Origin: Brevibacterium sp. 239c
GTDB lineage: Bacteria; Actinomycetota; Actinomycetes; Actinomycetales; Brevibacteriaceae
Direction of reading: 5' to 3'
DNA length: 64,000 bases
Assembly: GCF_900169365.1 (NCBI RefSeq)
Contig: NZ_FXZH01000007.1
Span: forward strand, 62,001-126,000
Part shown: piece by piece, positions 61,945 through 64,000 of the stretch
How positions within the stretch are numbered: the stretch's first letter is position 1
How the letters are laid out: each line of letters begins with the position of its first letter
Notes under the pieces: generated by a model
Told to the model about the DNA's origin: nothing
Databases searched by the model: none
Seen by the model: only the letters and a program-made list of their open reading frames with translations
Program-made: the position numbers and the translations under genes

Positions 61945-63246
61945 TCAGCTCTCTTCGTCCATCTCCGCCAGTGCCTGCGAAGCCACTGAGAACGCGGTGT
62001 TCGCACTCGGCACGGAACAGTAGATGGCCGATTGGAGCAGGACTTCCTTGATCTCATCACGGCTCAGACCATTGCGGACAGCGGCCTTGACGTGCATCGC
62101 GAGTTCGGCCTCGTGACCGCCGGCGATCATTGCGGTCAGCGTGATCGCCGAACGCATGCGCTTCTCCAGGCCAGGGCGGGTCCAGATCTCGCCCCAGGCG
62201 TAGCGGGTGATGAGGTCCTGGAAGTCCGCGGTGAAGTCGTCGACCTTCGCGTTGGCCCGGTCGACGTGGGCGTCGGAGAGGACCTGACGGCGCACGGTCA
62301 TCCCGGCCTCGCGGACCTCGTCCCTGCTGGCTTCGCGAGGACCGGAAGCGGTCGGCAGTTCCGCCGAGGCTGCACCTGAGTTCGCTGCGCTCGCAGCGCT
62401 TCCGCCCGTGGTGTTTCCGTCCAGAAAATCGTGGAGCAGACCGGCGACGACTGCCGGCGCCTCGGCGGGTACGAGGTGGGCCGCACCCTCGATGACCTCG
62501 AGGAGGGCACCGGAGATGCCGTTGGCGATCTCTGCGAGCTTGGTCGGCGGGGTCGGTTGGTCCTGGGCCCCGGCCACGGCGAGAACAGGCAGAGAGATGC
62601 TGGACAGACGTGAGCGGACGTCGAAGGAGGCCAGCGCATGGCAGAGCGCGGCGTAGGAGAAGCGGTCCGCGTCCTGCAGCGAATGCAGCAGTGCGGCCGA
62701 AGTCTCTGGTTCGCGGTCCATGAAGCCCTCACCGAACCAGCGCTGGGCTGAACCGATGACCTGTGTGGGAGTGCCCGAAGTGGCGACGACCTCGGCGCGT
62801 TCTTCCCAACCGCTGGCCTCGCCGATCTTCGCGCCGGTGCAGAACACCGCGGCGCGGTCGAAGCGATCGGCGTGGTCGAGGGCCAGCTGCAGGGCGATGG
62901 CTCCGCCGATCGAATCACCGGCCACGCTGATGCGGGCAGCAGCAGACCCGGCGACATCGGGAAGGATGCGATCGAGGGTAGCCAGGACCGCCTCGGCGAG
63001 GTCGCTCATCGTCAGCTTGGGAACCTCGGATGTCCCCGCGGGGACGTCGACCGGTGCCGAACGACCGTGACCGGGCAGATCGATGCCGATGACAGTCGTC
63101 TCCGGGTGCACTCCGCCGAGGTGGGTGGACGCGGACTGCCACAGTGCGCTCACCGAGGTGCCCAGTGAGGGCAGGACGATGAGGATGCGCGGGTTCGCGG
63201 TGGCGGGGGCGGTCGGTGCGGCAAGGACAGTTGCGGTCAGTTCCAC
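61945..63246 (-). CDS. pcaL: bifunctional 3-oxoadipate enol-lactonase/4-carboxymuconolactone decarboxylase
   Basis: A 433-residue fusion of PcaD and PcaC, typical of actinobacteria. Residues 1-265 are an alpha/beta hydrolase: the oxyanion region LPSLGTSVSALW, the nucleophile Ser in VAGDSIGGAIAL, the Asp in AGAQDQPTPP and His in EGAAHLVPAEAP. An Ala/Ser-rich linker follows (about 275-300). The C-terminal part is the decarboxylase: TRYAWGEIWTRPGLEKRMRS, TLTAMIAGGHEAELAMHVKA and QSAIYCSVPSANTAF. It carries out two successive steps of the protocatechuate branch. The start is GTG 63246, 6 bp after the pcaB stop, so the two are translated together. Confidence 0.95.
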   Translation of the reverse strand: MELTATVLAAPTAPATANPRILIVLPSLGTSVSALWQSASTHLGGVHPETTVIGIDLPGHGRSAPVDVPAGTSEVPKLTMSDLAEAVLATLDRILPDVAGSAAARISVAGDSIGGAIALQLALDHADRFDRAAVFCTGAKIGEASGWEERAEVVATSGTPTQVIGSAQRWFGEGFMDREPETSAALLHSLQDADRFSYAALCHALASFDVRSRLSSISLPVLAVAGAQDQPTPPTKLAEIANGISGALLEVIEGAAHLVPAEAPAVVAGLLHDFLDGNTTGGSAASAANSGAASAELPTASGPREASRDEVREAGMTVRRQVLSDAHVDRANAKVDDFTADFQDLITRYAWGEIWTRPGLEKRMRSAITLTAMIAGGHEAELAMHVKAAVRNGLSRDEIKEVLLQSAIYCSVPSANTAFSVASQALAEMDEES

Positions 63247-63252
63247 GTCAGA

Positions 63253-64000
63253 TCACTTTCTCGAGGCGAAGGGGAGGAGGCCCGGTGATACGGGCTCGGG
63301 TCCGTTGATGGTGGCGATGATGGTCTGGCGGATGTCTTCGGCATCGCCGAGGTAGTTCTCCGGTGAGAAGAAGTCGGCGAGGTCGAGTGCGTCGTCACCG
63401 GCGACCGGGTGCTGGGCGAGCGCTGCTGAGAGTGCGGCCACCGGGTCACCGTCGGGAGCGATGATGTTCTGGATCTCGGTCTTCGACAGCCTGTCGCCGA
63501 AGGCGATGTTGAGGCGTTCGGCATAGATGCCGGGGCTGGCGGTGTCCACGTTCTTCAGCATCGCGTCGGGGTTGACGCTGAGTCCCTCGACCATTGTCTG
63601 GAGCATGATGAGGGAAGACACCGCCAGGCTCATGAGTTCGGACAGGGCAGGCCATTCGGCGTGCCAGGCTCCGTCGGAGCGTTCCTCGATCGCTTCGGCG
63701 GCGGTCGAGGTCAGTGTGGCCATGGCACCGGGGGCGCGCATTCCGTTGCGGTGGAGCAAGACCGCCGAGGTGGGGTTGAGTTTCTGCGGCATCGCCGAGG
63801 ATCCGCCGGTCGAGGCCAGGCTCAGTTCGCCGACCTCCGGGCGGGTTCCGATGAGTACGTCACGAGCGATCGAAGCTCCGACGGTCACACACTGTGTGAG
63901 GTGGGAGGCCCAGTTGAGGACCCGGACGCGGTCGGTGTGCCAAGGCACGGGAATGCTGGTGAGCGCGGCGTCGGGTCCGCGCAGCTGCACATGGAATTCG
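63253..64000 (-). CDS. pcaB: 3-carboxy-cis,cis-muconate cycloisomerase, C-terminal part (cut by window end)
   Basis: The frame is open from the window edge to TGA at 63253-63255; about 249 C-terminal residues are seen. The fumarase/aspartase superfamily signature GGSSAMPQKLNPTSAVLLHRN is present, preceded by the helix RDVLIGTRPEVGELSLAS and followed by WHAEWPALSEL with the family Glu/Trp pattern. PcaB makes 4-carboxymuconolactone from 3-carboxymuconate, the step before PcaL. It is directly upstream of pcaL on the same strand. The N-terminal part and any pcaGH genes lie outside the window. Confidence 0.92.
   Translation of the reverse strand, partial: EFHVQLRGPDAALTSIPVPWHTDRVRVLNWASHLTQCVTVGASIARDVLIGTRPEVGELSLASTGGSSAMPQKLNPTSAVLLHRNGMRAPGAMATLTSTAAEAIEERSDGAWHAEWPALSELMSLAVSSLIMLQTMVEGLSVNPDAMLKNVDTASPGIYAERLNIAFGDRLSKTEIQNIIAPDGDPVAALSAALAQHPVAGDDALDLADFFSPENYLGDAEDIRQTIIATINGPEPVSPGLLPFASRK

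Overview
The window is high-GC DNA with short intergenic gaps, frequent 4-bp ATGA/GTGA gene overlaps, GTG starts, and many TetR, MFS and acyl-CoA genes. This fits a high-GC Gram-positive actinobacterium; the overall flavour of the proteins suggests Brevibacterium or a close relative, but that is inference, since there is no rRNA here. It reads as ordinary chromosome of a catabolically versatile organism, with one insertion sequence.

Layout. 1-7,990: the end of an aldo/keto reductase, a TetR-MFS pair, a flavin monooxygenase-SDR operon, a ThrE-type exporter, a GMC oxidoreductase and a muconolactone-isomerase-like protein. 8,014-14,846: an amine-catabolism module (copper amine oxidase, TetR, AraC/FeaR-like regulator, APC permease, aldehyde dehydrogenase), laid out like the phenylethylamine/tyramine genes of E. 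coli. 14,850-17,266: a TetR gene with a perfect operator, facing a CocE/NonD hydrolase broken by one in-frame TGA. 17,288-23,974: LysR divergent from an operon of MHS transporter, AidB-like acyl-CoA dehydrogenase, class III CoA-transferase and glutaryl-CoA dehydrogenase. 25,260-29,552: a probable D-threonate operon (KdgT-family permease, DUF1537 kinase, PdxA2 dehydrogenase, GntR). 30,496-33,962: a heterodimeric ABC exporter with complementary degenerate ATP sites. 34,000-44,411: MgtE, a DUF1648 protein, UspA, a sugar porter, an ArsR-PEP mutase-family operon, an acidic protein, a patatin, an SDR, a tRNA-Glu/Asp/Phe cluster, a zincin, YbaK and YigZ. 44,532-52,411: class III aminotransferase, YtcJ-like amidohydrolase, ThDP enzyme and a 953-residue Orn/Lys/Arg decarboxylase, with a perfect 27-bp inverted repeat covering two convergent stop codons. 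52,440-54,612: a DHA2 efflux pump and its TetR. 54,626-58,588: a polar amino-acid ABC importer whose binding-protein gene is split near its 3' end by an IS. 58,881-64,000: MHS and DHA1 transporters and the pcaL-pcaB end of a protocatechuate (beta-ketoadipate) cluster.

How the genes work together: most of the window brings in and breaks down amines, aromatics, organic acids and acid sugars, each block having its own regulator and transporter. The clearest odd features are the IS in the binding-protein gene (a 5-bp duplication proves the insertion and allows exact reconstruction), the nonsense-broken hydrolase, the long inverted repeat at 45,886-45,961, the asymmetric ABC exporter, and a possible ATG-to-ACG start change in the already damaged binding-protein gene. 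I saw no CRISPR array, prophage, or clearly new multi-gene defence or biosynthetic system.
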